Positions 1 to 12,211 of a DNA stretch of 64,000 nucleotides are shown in pieces (positions within the stretch are counted from its first letter, which is position 1; each line of letters begins with the position of its first letter). The stretch lies in NCBI GenBank assembly GCA_973895155.1, contig OZ316896.1:10168001-10232000 (forward strand). Reading direction: 5' to 3'. Under the pieces are notes generated by a model. That model was not told the DNA's origin. It saw only the letters and a list, made by a program, of their open reading frames with translations, and did not search any database. This DNA comes from Marsupella aquatica (Eukaryota; Marchantiophyta). The position numbers and the translations under genes are program-made.

Positions 1-150
1 TTCATTCGGTGTTTCCAGGAGAATTGTGTCTTGGAGAAGGGAGATAGCTTCCGGAAGAATCTGTGCCTTGGGTGGAGTAGACTACTTTAGGGATTTTAAG
101 CGAACGAAGAAATTATTGAAAGCAAACGGGGACAACCTCAGACGGCAAAG

Positions 151-3100
151 ATGCCTCCTTTCTTCACACGCACAGTTTCCAAGGTCTTGTTTCTATGAAT
201 CATGCTGCAATCTTGATTTCGCGGCACGTTATGGATCGAATTTGGGCAATAAATCACTGAGTTGTGTGCTGCTGTACTATACGACCTCCCTGGGATGAAT
301 TGGTTTAAGAACAGGTGTAGCGGAAATTCAATGCAGTTTGTCGACACATATTGATCAATTCTGTGGCTCAAACATGTTTACAGATCTATAGGAGGATAGT
401 TGCTGAGATAATCATTGAACTCCCCCTCGTCTTAGAAAAATGGAGATTCATACTCTTTGGAATTTTTTGGCAGGTTTGTTACTATTCTTTTCATTGACGT
501 TCTTGTCACGTTGAATAAGAAATTGCTAGTTGTCTTCCATGTCCTCCTCGTGATTTCTTCCATTCAAGCTATACATTTTCCGATGGTATGCCTTTCAAAC
601 ACACTTTCACTGCGTTTTGCAGTATTTACATGGAGTGGCAGCACGCATTGCGCACTATTTACATCAGCCTGGGCCTATCCTTCACGATATTGGATTCGAC
701 CTGTTGCCAGTGAGTCTCTGGGAATTCGGAGACTGTCTGTTCCCTACGTCTTATTGCCTACGTCTGATTGCCTTCAAGGCCTTTGTTCTCTGACTGGATT
801 TGAACCGGTGCTGGGCTAGAACTTGAGTTGCTCTCCAGAATTACAACTACTTGCGCTCGCAGGGTTGTGACTCCTATTGGGGAAATTTCTTTTCATCCAA
901 CTTTTTTCAAGCGCCAAGTTAGAAATGTGCCCGATGCAGGTTCAATGTAATTACAGAGCAAAGTCGTTGTTAGCTTTATGAGTGGCATAACCCTTTTACC
1001 AACATGCGTGTTGCTGCTTCTTTGAAGATGCAGTTAGAGCACGAGTTGGAAACCTCTCTGTACGATTCAATTCAAAATTCCGTAGTTTGAACATCTCAGC
1101 AGGACCTTGTCACACCTAAAAGTTACAGCAATGGTGCACAGTCCTATTCACAGTGAAGTTTAATTAGTAATCTTGTGGTGTTCTCTCTGCGCTACGTAGG
1201 AGCTCGGACCTGACAAAGCTTGGATCAGTGAGATGGTATTTACTTTCATATTTACGACTTTTGTCCTGGTGAGTGCGTGCTTGCAAATGACTTTGGGTCA
1301 AATGGAAATGTCGCCTTGGTTAGGTCGGAATCTTTGGAAGACGACGATGACATATTGAACGCTGAAGAGATCTCCTGTCGTACACATATGCTTCAGCAGG
1401 GTAGTTTGAAATTGAGAAACAGGGAAGAGCTTAACGCTCAGTATTTGTCCAGTGCTCATTCCAATCAGAATAGGGAATGCGTTATCTAGCTTTGTTCTAT
1501 CAAGATTCCGGTGTACGATTAACCAATGTGGTCAGCTAGTTTTGAAGTAAGAAATTCTTTTAGTTTGGACCTCATGTGTCTCGCTGACCAGGAGGGTTGC
1601 TCTTGGTTTGTATGCAGTGGACATTCCACCCCTTTGTGTTCCAAAATAAGCGATTCTACACGGTTTATCTTTGGTACAGAGTCCTAGCAATGCTAGTGGT
1701 AAGAATTTTTGTTATTGTCAATGCAATTGCTCATATTTGTCTTAGTTTCAAGCGAATTGCTGTTCTTATGCCACTTATTTGGTCCAGCTATTATGGAAGA
1801 TAAATTTATTTTTATTTGCTACGGAGCTCACTACCTATTTTACGCCTTGAACAGATAGCACAAGCTTTGAGAGTTGTCTCATTTCTGGTCACGCAACTTC
1901 CAGGTCCCAACTACCATTGTCGTGAGGTATACCCGTTCAACGTCCTGTTCGTAATTCTCCGCTTATAATGTTTGTGCAATGTGCTGTCGAAGAAACCATC
2001 GCTGTTATTCCTATATTTGTTCAATCCAGTCGTATTCCATGGCAGTAGACATCTGGACCCGAACCACATGTACCTAAAACTTCTTTCCAGATATATGGTT
2101 GATACTTGTATATGTACTTAGCATTGTTGGGGTTTAGATCACAATCTGACATCTAACATTGAAGTTGACCTGCACGTGCCTTGGAATCTCAGGGCTCTCC
2201 TGCAGCAACCCTGCCACGTCCTGAACACATCACGGATATTCTACTTCTCAATTGTGAGTTTCAATCTGTGGATCTCGTATCGAAATAAATGCATCAATGA
2301 GTGGCGTGGTTGTTCCTAAGATGTTGATTATTTTTACACTGTCCGTCTTATTTCTGAAGATAACAGGTCTACCAGATGATGATGTTTTTCTGTGAGCTTA
2401 TGAGCTTAAAATAATAGTTCTTGGGCTTAATGTTTGATATTGTTGTTGGCACTAATTTGGTTTTATATTTTGGATTCTCAGTCCCATATGGAGTAATTTA
2501 TGGATGCGGCGACCTGATATTTTCATCGCATATGACCTTTGCAATCACTTTTGTCCATGCCTATGCAAGATATGGCACCAACAAGTGAGTCATTACCTAA
2601 GACCTTCTCAAGCTCTGGCAGTAGTGCACATCATGGGGCCACTACAAAAGTCCTTGTTTATTACTTCCTTTGTGACCAGATCCAGTATATCTCAAATATA
2701 TCTACCAGAGAATTTAGAAATTAGAAACTTGGTTCAGCAGCACCATAATTGGCTTCTGCCGATAATTAATTTGTGATTTGAGCTGGTGAAATGCTCTAGA
2801 ACCGTTTCTTCGGTTGTGGTTCTAACCTTTACGAGAGACCCTTTATACTAAAACATTATGCAATGACCCTACAGGTGGATTAAGCGCGCAGCTTGGTTGT
2901 TGGTAATCATCCAGAGTCTGCTCATCATTGCATCCCGGAAGCACTACACAGTGGATGTCGTCATTGCTTGGTGAGTCCAATCTGGCTGCTTCTCTCGAGT
3001 TTCTGTCATGTTGATCTACGTCTAATCTCTTTAGTGGTGGTGGGAGCCTTCAGTTGGACGTGCTTGGTCGGTCTTAATATTTTCATGGGAGAACAATATG

Positions 3101-4281
3101 GGGGTGATTGCCTCGTTAAACGATATCTTTTGTGCAAGAAAAATAATGAGTTAACATGTGGCACCCGATCGGCCGCTTAAAACTAGTGGTTCAGGTCTCT
3201 CCATGGACTCTGAAGCCATCAAACTTATCTCGACCTTAGCTATATTGGAGTTTTTATTAAGTAACAATCCAGCTAAATTTACTCTGATGGAGACGATATT
3301 CCGCATGATTACGACCTCTAGTCGTTTGGTGTTTTGTGTGGTTGGATGTTAGAAATGACATCAGCAGACACTAAGTTCCCTTATGTTCATTGTCCACTTG
3401 CGAACATTCAGTCTTCAGCAAGAGGACCAATAGTTAATGAAGGCGGCATCTTGTCTGTCACCAGTTGTTACGTTTGATGGAGTCCAGAAAGACTCGTTTT
3501 TGTCGGGTCTGTTGAATTTTGCGTCGTCTTAGGTATGGACAAGTAGTTCTGTTTCAGAACATAGTGTGCATATGTTACACGGAGATTTGAAGATTGGCTT
3601 TTGGATGTCTGTTGTAATGCAGGTATGTCGTGATTCTCCTATTCAACTATGTGGGCCGAAAGTTTTATGATCCAGGTAAGAATATTTGGATTTCTTATCA
3701 CTCACTTCTCGGCGTCACAACCGATCAATTGATTTTGCCTGATAGCTAATAAACTCTTCTTTTGCCACGTTCTTACAGAGGTTATGGATAGAACAAATGA
3801 CCAAGCACTTCCTAGGAGAAATGGCCGAAACAAAGAAGATTTCACAAAACTCATGACAAATGGCCACACAGGAGCAGACCATTGGGATATTGGGGTAGGT
3901 CTTCCTCACAACCCGTTGTTTAGTGAAGTAGGTTGACATCTGTGAAGTTCCTACTGGCGGTTCGTCCAATTTCTTCTTGTCCAAGATATGCCTAGGATGG
4001 GAACTACTGCACAAAATGTGGTAAGAAATAATAATTTCATACATAGAACTTCGGAGCTAGCAGTAGGAAAGTAAAATTGGAGGGTCGAAGTTACGGTAGG
4101 GCCTGTCTGAAGGGCATGTTGAAGAGCATCATATTCGTTGCGAGGCAATGACCTAATTCTTAGTAAATGTAAGCTCATCTCCCTGACATCAAAGTGCTGT
4201 GGTTGTCTAACATTGCAGAGACCAAGAAATGGAAAGATTTCGGAGGATGGGAGCACTATCATGATAGACATAGCTGGTTGA
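151..4281 (+). CDS. IPCS: Inositolphosphorylceramide synthase (phosphatidylinositol:ceramide inositolphosphotransferase), 12 exons
   Basis: Exons by splice signals and family match: 151-183, 384-473, 623-709, 1200-1268, 1618-1698, 1855-1926, 2193-2253, 2482-2584, 2875-2970, 3623-3675, 3779-3894, 4219-4281. All introns are GT-AG, all phases agree, and the product is 307 residues, close to the usual plant length. The enzyme moves inositol phosphate from phosphatidylinositol to ceramide in Golgi-type membranes (known for the family). Visible in the sequence: the WTFHPF segment, the LPGPNYHC motif (about 136-142), CGDLIFSSH with His181, and SRKHYTVD with His222 and Asp226, the expected catalytic triad of the sphingomyelin synthase/PAP2-like fold. 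Several hydrophobic segments fit a multi-pass membrane protein. The start ATG ([11 protein letters not shown], first exon) was chosen because it aligns with the short plant N-terminus and ends in phase 0; its donor is AAG|GTCTTG. The C-terminus is hydrophilic. The last-but-one donor (GGG|GTAGGT) is the least certain junction; reading through it would give a 13-residue alternative tail. Confidence 0.93.
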
Positions 4282-5426
4282 GTGGATATTCATTCCTGGG
4301 ATTGTCTTCCGGCACCGTTAAAGCACTTGAATGGCAGAATGTTCATACATGGGACATTGTCTTATTCATATTACACTCAGGCAGGGTGCAATGACTATTG
4401 ATGTGAAGGCTTACATGAGCTGTTTAGAGAAAACCCTCCTCTCCATAAGTAAGCCCCAAGTATACAGCCCTTTATCCTCGTGACTTACAAGGAGCATGAG
4501 AAGCCACTGAAGATGAGAGCTGGAAACTCAGATGGGTTATTGAATATGGCCAACCTTGATGATTCTCTTGTTACCTCTTGCGGTGCATTGGGAGAGCTGA
4601 TGGCTATGGGTTAAACCACTCAAATTCTATTCACTGCGAGGGAAATGGATGAATGCGCCTATGGAATCATTTATATGATTTGATTCATATCCACTGAAGT
4701 CTACAGCGATATATTCTTGTCTGAACTGCCCAGATCTGGAGTGTGTGTAAGCAATTTGTAGTGGAAGTGTAACGGGATCACAGCGGTTAGCAGTCGACCT
4801 CCATTTTCAGTGATCAATTTCCTTTGACAAATGGAAAAAAGGCTTGTGACAAATATCACCTGAGGTAAACGCTCTGGATGTACAGAAGCTGGAGCGTGAA
4901 GCATGATGCTGATGCTTTGGTGATACGCACGTGACTAATTGATCTTTAGTTTAGTCATTTTATTGATGCCATAGCTCTCGTGCTCTGTCCTAAGATTAGA
5001 ACACAAGAAATGGAAAACGACTTTCTACAAATCTTGACAGGTCGAGTTCTGAGGATAGTAAAGCAATTTTCGCCAAGTGCATTTGGTGTTCCGGATAAAG
5101 CTGAAGGTCACAGCGTGGTTCTGAGTCAATACAAGGTGTGTTGAAAGCTTTGTTATGGAATACTGCACCGTCTCAGTGGAAAATGTGAGCCCTTCTTTAT
5201 CCAAATTGACCCGATGGATTCTTTGCCAAATCAAATTTGAACAAGACGATGAATAGAGGTTGTCTACTTTTCAATTGGTTGGCAAACACACCAAGAAGTT
5301 GAATTTGGTCTGGGGAAGAAGCTGCATTGAGCTGTGATTGGAGTTGCAATCTGAACGCGTATATCCTGGTAGCTAGTTGTAACTTTGCATGGCAGACGGG
5401 CAATTCGTGCACAACGTTTGTTTTGC
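4282..5426. other. Downstream of IPC synthase; no assignable gene
   Basis: This stretch follows the synthase stop codon and probably begins with its 3' untranslated region. The only ATG-led frame of note is a 33-residue opening at 4513-4614 on the + strand, rich in Leu, Met and Asp/Asn. It could be an alternative 3' exon or chance. I saw no motif, RNA gene or repeat here. Confidence 0.5.
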
Positions 5427-5596
5427 TGTAGTTTGTCTCACCAGGTGGACAATTGAGAATAGCCATGACACAAGCCACGTCCAGAATTGCCAAGGTGTAG
5501 TTTGTCTCATCAGGTGGACAACTGACGTTAGCCATGACACAAAAGCCATGTCCAGAATTCCCTAAGTGTAGTTTATCTCACCAGATGGACAATTTT
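5427..5596. repeat. Tandem repeat, about 70-bp unit, 2.4 copies
   Basis: Units begin with TGTAGTTTGTCTCA at 5427, 5496 and 5567 (the third reads TTATCTCA), spaced 69 and 71 bases. Each contains CAGGTGGACAA (CAGATGGACAA in the third); the first two also have CCATGACACAA and TCCAGAATT. The third unit stops after about 30 bases. The repeat makes the overlapping 112-codon minus-strand opening (5197-5535) look repetitive, so I do not call that a gene. Confidence 0.8.
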
Positions 5597-8338
5597 TTTC
5601 CCTAACTCTTGAATTCAGAAATCGCTGGGGGGTCTCCATGAAGCTTGTAGGTTTGGTGAATTTTTGTTCAGTGGTGTCATTTCTTATGTTTGGGACTGGG
5701 GAACAACTTCATTGCTACCTAGCTGGTAATACTTCTTGGGGAAAGTTGTGCTGTTTTGGTGAGCTGAACTTTAGGGTTTAGGGAAAGAGTGCGACAGATC
5801 TTCTATCCTTGTGATATGTATTATTTTATTGTGTTGGACAAAATCTCATATTCATTACAGGGTGCTCGAGCTGGTAGTGATTACATATGTTACAGCTCAC
5901 TTTAGGCTTGAGGAGTGGCCCTTGGCCCCTGATGCACAAATAAATATAGGATTTTTTACTTGGGTGTAATGGAAGATTTATAGATTTTTGTTGAAGAACA
6001 TTAAGGTTGTTTCAATGTTATAAAAACCTTTTAAAAATCTTTTTAGGGGTGTTTATTACCCAAAAATGTTACATGTGATACGTGACTTCCTTGGAGTGAA
6101 GCCCCTAAGACTCACAGAGTGAGAATATGACCCCCCTGAGGAGGTTACCCTGCACATCAAACCTTGCTTTTTCTGGAAGCCTCTTACCCTTCCCATGCAT
6201 TGTGAATGTTACCAATTTGTTTGCGAAGTTCAAGTGTTGATTGATACCTGAAGTTGGTGGTTGTTGTCATGTGAGAAGCAATAACCACCCTTGCAGCCAA
6301 GTTTGTCTCAAAAGTTGATGGTAGGTATGGCACAAATCTGGAAGCTGCAAAATGAGTGGGCATCACATGGGTAAAGGCCATGACATTGCAAGCCATCCAC
6401 TGTACACTAGTGTCTCTAATGTTGGGCACCCATCTCCCCAACTAACCCTCATTATGAGGTTTTATGGATGGATTTACAATTTTCCATGTTTTGACATGGG
6501 TTTTCAATAAAGCAATGGGATAATTTCACACATTTTGAGACACGGTGACACAATCTTCCACAATTTTTGTTTTCATGGGGTTCTGTTTTCATGGAAGTAC
6601 CATATCTTGTACTTCGATATGGTTTTTCAAAGTGGACCTTACTTTTCACATATGTTCTTTAAATATGTGTACACAATCACCCTTATATATCATAGGTTTC
6701 AACAAAGTAATGCGTTGTTTCACCCACATGATACATACGTGGGTTCTGTACCCAATCTCTACAACACATTTTAGGTGTGCACACATTGTTGTATGCATTT
6801 TAATATGTTTCCATGTGTTTTCAGAAAAGTACATCACAAAATGTTGAGTTTGAAATCTACTATGTTCATTAAATTGGATGACAAAAGTCTGCAAATTACC
6901 TTTGTACTAGAGTGAAGCCTCAAGACCCATAACACTGGGTACAGGGCACAACATTAGGAGTAAGTACCATATGGCCATAAAAAAGATAAAAGATAAAAGA
7001 AAAATGAGCCGTATTGCATGTGATCTGCCCCCACCCTTCACATCTTCCATGACCGTTGGGCACAATGTCCGCTGTCAAAAGACCTATCAGGGGGAGGCGT
7101 TCATACTGGATACTGATTTGAGCATTTTGTGACCTGGAGCAATGTTCACTCAATTTGATGACAATGGAAGGTAGCATGTGTTAGTTGATTAAATAACATT
7201 GTAGAGACAAAGAATGGTTTGTATTAGTGATAATGCTTGGATGGGCTTAAGTTCTGTCATTGCTGTGCTCCCTTGTTGTGTGCTTTGGCCCCATGGGTTT
7301 GTTTTTCTCTGTACCATAGTCTTGTGTAAAACAGTGGAATTTTGCCGGGGTCCCAGGCCTAGAAAAACAGACATTTGAATTCAAACACATTCAACGTCTA
7401 CTTAACACAATGCTTGGACACTGTGTTCTAATTGGACGTTGTGTTTGAGTTTTGACTATAACCTGTTCTCCCGCCTGTTCTACACTGAGTACAAAAGATA
7501 CAAAAGCATGAATCATATGATAACTCCAATATTCAAACACAAAGCAATGTTCGAACTCAATGCCCGTTTTTGAACACACTGCCATGCAAGTACCAACAAA
7601 TGAAAACAGATAGTCATGGTCAAAACTCAAATACAACATCCAGAGTGCACCATTAATAGGGCCCCATGGCCCCCACTATTTGTGTTGGCCTGCTATTTTG
7701 TTGGAAACCTCTTTACTCGTAAGCTAAGATAAGGCTGAACTGGTGACAGCGTGCTGCTAGGTTAGGATTATAATTACAGTAGGGCGCCGCAAGTCCTTTG
7801 TCCCTAATGCTTACTTTACAGGAATTACTTTAGCTGTTAGATTTAGGTCTGCTAGTTTATTTAGCCATTGATCTTCCACCTATTCAGGACCTTCCGGCCC
7901 CTATTTATTCTGCCCGCGGAGGCACCTTCAATAACACAACAGTTAGAGACTTCCTCTAACATATTTGTGTTCAGCTGAAAACGGTACTAATGTGTGGCAG
8001 ATTGATACTTTGCCCACTTGAAAGAGGAACACTCTGGTACCTCATCCCTGAGTAAAATTAAAGTATCTCTTTTAATTAAGACAACAAGGAAAGAGTAACA
8101 CTCCAGGCTCTAATAAATGTCTACCTTAGGCCCCATTCGATGCCGAATCCTAGCGGTTGAGCACCACAGCGAGCTTTGTCTAATCACCCATTATCCAGTC
8201 TATTGACTGCATATCCTGCCACCATAGCCAACAAGAGTCTTTCTCTCCTCCCTGCTTTGCGTGAGAACTCTTCTCCGTTCAACTGAAACTGCACCCATTT
8301 CATTTCGTGTCATTGTTGTGTTTGGAGAGCCAGCAGAG
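5597..8338. other. Intergenic, repeat-like, upstream of the zinc-finger gene
   Basis: No convincing coding sequence. The segment around 6540-6850 contains repeated short words such as TTTTCATGG and CACATGTTTT and looks like decayed satellite or transposon sequence. A similar short phrase (AGTGAAGCC, CTCAAGACCC-like) occurs near 6095 and 6910, which may mark the ends of an old insertion, but target duplications are not evident. About 7700-8338 probably holds the promoter and 5' leader of the next gene; no clear TATA box stood out. Confidence 0.4.
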
Positions 8339-9706
8339 ATGCAGAATTCCATCGCTGCTTGGCCGTTATCGTCCCCCGTCATCGGACCCCACTTCTCTTC
8401 TGCACCCAGAAACCTCCCTGGATGTCAATGGAGACAGCACGATTGCAGCAGAGCTTCCAGGCTCCCAGGCTCGGTCTCTCTCGGTGAATCTCTGCCTGGA
8501 GACAGACATCCTGCTGCCTTTGTCGTCACGGCCTTCTTCGGAGGCAACAAAAGCCCTCCAGTCAAATCTGTGAGTCTTCCAAAACAAGATTAGCTGCATT
8601 CATCTGTCTCTCTTGACCGTCTTGGAGTTCTCCCAGAAATTAATTTATTTCTGGGGAGGCCTCCATGGAATTTTGTTTCCTGTGGATGGGATAGAAATGA
8701 TGGAATTGTCGCCATTTCAATGGCCGCACTGCAAAGCAAGGGTTCTCACATGATTGCCGCTTGTGGCCCTTGAATGCAGGCTGGAAAGGGCTGCTTCGGC
8801 TGCCTGGGAAAGGGTGCGGTGGACTGTGCCGGGTGTAAGGTTGTAGACCCTGCACACTCTCTACCACTTAGTCCCCTTAGAGCAAAATGTCCGAGCAATG
8901 TATGATGAATTGTTCAGTAAGAAACCGGCGGGGACGTTTTTTATGCGTTCGTTTGTTAGGGAATGGTTTTTTGAAATGGTTTTTTTAGTCCTAATATCTG
9001 TAGAGTCACAGGTGAGCACAGTAGTCCCTGAGATGGAGAACACATTAATATATATATCACATGAGTGGAAGATTCACAGCTGAGAATGTGAATGTCTACA
9101 ATTTTCTCTCGCGATGTGATTCATCAACTCTTGCAGATAATTGACTTGACTTGTAAGTTCAGGGTCTGGTCTGTTGTCAGAAAGTCTGTTTGTCCCTTCA
9201 AAAGCGGTTCTAGTCGAGATTTCTCCTTCAAATCAGCATGGAAACTGTCATATGTGCTTTGCTATTTACCTTCTATGTTGGTTTGCAGGGCACCGGAAAG
9301 AACAAGAAGAATGGAAACATGTTTGAGCGCTGGAAGTAAGTGCAAAACTCGATTTGATTCATGAATCTTTACTTTGAAATTGTGCTTCCTGCCAGCGTTG
9401 ACCCTCTTGCTGTAGAAAGAATCGCTACAACACGGTGCAGTGTACATTTAGTTGCGTAGATCAGTGCTGGAATAAGGTAAAAGGACTTGAAGCAAGAAGA
9501 AAACCTATTACGCATTTGATGTAGGCATTTGATGGGAATTGCTGAGTACAAAAAAGTAGGTGGGCTCGGTTGCGGACGAAGGAGTGGAGCTTGTTCTAAG
9601 GAATGGTTTTGTACGCAGATGCTATGATTGTCAGGGCTTTGGTATGGTATCTTGTCCAAAGTGTGGTACTGGGGGATTAACCCCTGAGCAACGTGGAGAG
9701 CGATGA
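8339..9706 (+). CDS. Plastid-type DnaJ-like cysteine-rich zinc-finger protein (4 CxxC), 4 exons
   Basis: Exons 8339-8569, 8780-8839, 9289-9335 and 9619-9706 join in agreeing phases to 141 residues. The first exon (77 residues, Ser/Pro/Arg-rich, few acidic residues at the start) looks like a chloroplast transit peptide. The remainder has four CxxC pairs: Cys82/85, 93/96, 114/117 and 125/128, with the linker GTGKNKKNGNMFERWK and the C-terminus GLTPEQRGER. That combination is typical of a plant family of DnaJ/Hsp40 cysteine-rich-domain proteins without a J domain. Members of the wider group (BSD2-like) act as plastid chaperones or assembly factors; the exact role of this one is not visible from sequence. 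Exon 2 ends at AAG|GTTGTA, a weak donor, but the joins on both sides are unambiguous. The start is the first ATG of the open frame. No stop interrupts it, so it appears intact. Confidence 0.9.
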
Positions 9707-11128
9707 CGCCATGTTCAGTCATATCAGAGGTGGCAGGTTGAAGACTTGTGATCTTGTGAGATACTGTACTTGCTTGTAGATATATGTACCATGTTAGGAT
9801 TTTTCAGTAAAAATATTATGCAACGCAGCAAAATACATGAAACGAAATGGTCTCCGCAGCAACTGAAACATTTGAAATTCTCATATAGATAGGATCTTCA
9901 TGACGTATTCCTTGGAGCTGTAATTTGTTCGACCTTGAATAAACATCCTTGGAGGCTACGGATAATGACTTCGGCACTTCATGGCTCGAAGGCAGACTGG
10001 ATCGTCTTGCACTGACTCTCAATTGCCGTGATAACTATTGAAGTCTGAATGTCTAGAAAATTTTGGAATCAGGACTTGAAGATTTTGCACATGCTCACAA
10101 AAGTCGTAGAGCATAGGTATTTTGGCTGGATTGTGGTATTAAGACACAAGCAGTATCCAAACCAAACAGTTATTCCCGGAAATGTCCTCCAATTGGACTT
10201 CTGTTTCCTTGCTGGTAAGTGAAACTGCCGCAATTTGTTTATTTTTGCTGAATATCTTGTCCTACTCCAGCAAGTAAATTGTTCAGAGTTGTGTACAAAG
10301 ATCAGAAGGTCAAGTGTCAAAGAGAGCTTCTCTGTCTCAGTATTTCTGATACCTCGCTTCTGCATCAAGGACTTGTACTTCTGACATCAGACGTGATCCT
10401 GTGTTGTAATCAACTCGACCTGAAAGCTGCCGTCTCATTCAGAAATTGATCTGTATATGCAAAGCAAGCCATTGCATCTAGAATTTAGCCATGCAATCCT
10501 GTACGATCAAAAACTTACCAGTATGAATTTGTGTGCTTTGCATGCTCTGGTCTTGTCACATCTCCGTTTCCAATCTCGTCACTCGCACTGCAACTGCTGC
10601 TGAGCTGTAGCAGACGGACACGCAGTGTGTTCAGACATTCTTCCCCGAGCGACATCCAAGCGCAATGCATTCAGTTTTGGGGGGGCGCAATCAGCGGCAC
10701 AAGCATTCTATGAGGCGTTTTTTGTTGGTCGAGAGCATGGAGCAATGCCAGGAGTTGGGGACGAGCAGCAGCAGGGAGTAGATTTCAATACGAAAATTAA
10801 TTATCATTCAAAAACTAAAAAACAACAGGAAGGTGCAAAAGCACCAAAGCACTTGGATCACAACCAACATGGAAGCAGGGTGTGAGAACAGTTTGGGCGC
10901 GAGGGTCAGCTCATTAATGATATCGTTAACATCGATGGGTCTAATGCCCACGCTGAACTACTCGTTAATATGGTCGTATCTTTAGAATCCAAACAGCTCA
11001 CAATCACCTAAATGTATTGAATGTCCTATAGTCAGATGGGCAGAAACCCACCATCACAAGCCACCAAACACTCACAAACCACTTGGTTGGCCTGTAAGAG
11101 ACTTCGTTCGAGTTAGGTGTCTGCGACT
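9707..11128. other. Intergenic after the zinc-finger gene; unsupported minus-strand openings
   Basis: The first part is probably the 3' untranslated region. Minus-strand openings at 9816-10022 (68 codons) and 10069-10368 (99 codons), and plus-strand ones at 10531-10885, show no recognisable domain and no clear splice pairing. I see no RNA gene or mobile element. Confidence 0.4.
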
Positions 11129-11648
11129 AAATCTTGATCTGACTGGATTTGAGCTATGTACTCGAGCGCACCAAAACTGGGTATAGACGGGACGGGCAGT
11201 GATATTTTCGGGTTCTCAGATTTGAGAGGGGTCGCAGAATTGTGTGAAAATCACAAATCTTGATCTGGCTGTGGATATGAGCTATGCACTCGAGCGCACC
11301 GAAACTGGGTATAAACGGGTAGTGATATTTTCGGGCTCTCAGATTTGAGAAGGGTCGCAGAATTGTGAATTGTGTTCGCAGAATTGTGTAAAAAGTGCAA
11401 ATCTTGATCTGGCTGTGGATTTGAGCTATGCACTCGAGCGCACCAAAACTGGGTATGGACAGGCAGTGATATTTTCGGGCGGGCTTTCAGATTTGAGAGG
11501 GGTCGCAGAATTGTGTGAAAATCGCAAATCTTGATCTGGCTGTGGATTTGAGCTATGCACTCGAGCGCACCGAAACTGGGTATAGACGGCAGTGATATTT
11601 TCGGGCTCTCAGATTTGAGAGGGGTTGCAGAATTGTGTGAAAATAGCA
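11129..11648. repeat. Tandem array, four units of about 126 bp
   Basis: Units start with AAATCTTGATCTG at 11129, 11255, 11399 and 11526. Each includes the phrases GAGCTATG, CTCGAGCGCACC, AACTGGGTAT, GTGATATTTTCGGG and GTCGCAGAATTGTG (GTTGCAG in the last). The spacings are 126, 144 and 127 bases; the second unit carries a small internal duplication around GAATTGTG. Because the unit is a multiple of three (42 codons), a minus-strand frame stays open through 132 codons (11251-11649) and encodes repeats of the type KSESPKISLPVYTQF. That opening is more likely a by-product of the array than a gene. Confidence 0.85.
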
Positions 11649-12049
11649 AAGTGATTCAATGACCACACTGAAGTCGGGTCCTCTCTTCCTAGCAGTGGGC
11701 CCTCAGTTATGGTCACGACTCCTGAGCGTGACTGGTCAGGCCTCACATTTTCGGGGCTCACATTCACCGCCTGACCAGTCGCTCCCGCTCAATGTACAAA
11801 CGTTTAGGAAGGCTACAGGGCGAGCCTTGATTTTCAGTAAATTCGTATATAGGTTTCAATTAATCCAACGGACTCTGGAGCTGCCCAACTGTCCAGGTCG
11901 CGGCCATTCTTAACCCAAGGCCACCGTCGAGGTGAGAGTCGGATCTCTGCTCTTCGACTTTTAAGGTGAATGCACTCTCAGGGAATGGGAAGCTCCTGGT
12001 CGAGAGTAGAACTTGAGCGAGATGGAACAAAAGCCGAGCTAACACTCAC
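11649..12049. other. Non-coding stretch between the tandem array and a candidate exon
   Basis: No frame here has support beyond chance. A short inverted phrase occurs at about 11729-11784, where the word CTGACTGGTCAGGC is mirrored by GCCTGACCAGTC, separated by about 25 bases, so a hairpin is possible. Confidence 0.4.
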
Positions 12050-12211
12050 AGAGTCGTCTCCTCCAAGAGGTTTATCGATAGATGTTGCTCTGTGCGGCCA
12101 CCTGGTTCTGGTCCACTCGATGTCGTGGAGATCACTTTGTGCCCAAGCTTCATCATATGAGTAGGAGCCATCGACCGTCTTGTAATTCACAATAGTCGTT
12201 CTCTTTAGCAA
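12050..12211 (-). CDS. Candidate exon of an unrecognised gene
   Basis: A minus-strand frame of about 54 codons (contains YSYDEAWAQSDLHDIEW and a DKPLGGDDS end) runs into a consensus donor, TCT|GTGAGT, at 12050/12049. The residue mix looks like real protein, but no family was recognised. I could not place the acceptor with certainty or find the flanking exons. It could be a chance opening. Confidence 0.3.

Noticed and set aside
457-819. 120-codon plus-strand ORF
   Set aside because: Runs through an intron and in a different frame from the real IPC synthase exon at 623-709.
790-830. Possible tRNA gene (GGTTCAAATCC word on the minus strand)
   Set aside because: No matching A box, acceptor stem or cloverleaf could be laid out; it lies in an intron of the IPC synthase gene and is probably chance or SINE debris.
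1277-1489. 70-codon acidic plus-strand ORF just after IPC synthase exon 4
   Set aside because: Lies wholly in the intron between exons joined in phase 0; including it would break the family alignment.
5197-5535. 112-codon minus-strand ORF
   Set aside because: Largely built on the 70-bp tandem repeat; no ATG-domain support and the array breaks the frame at its edge.
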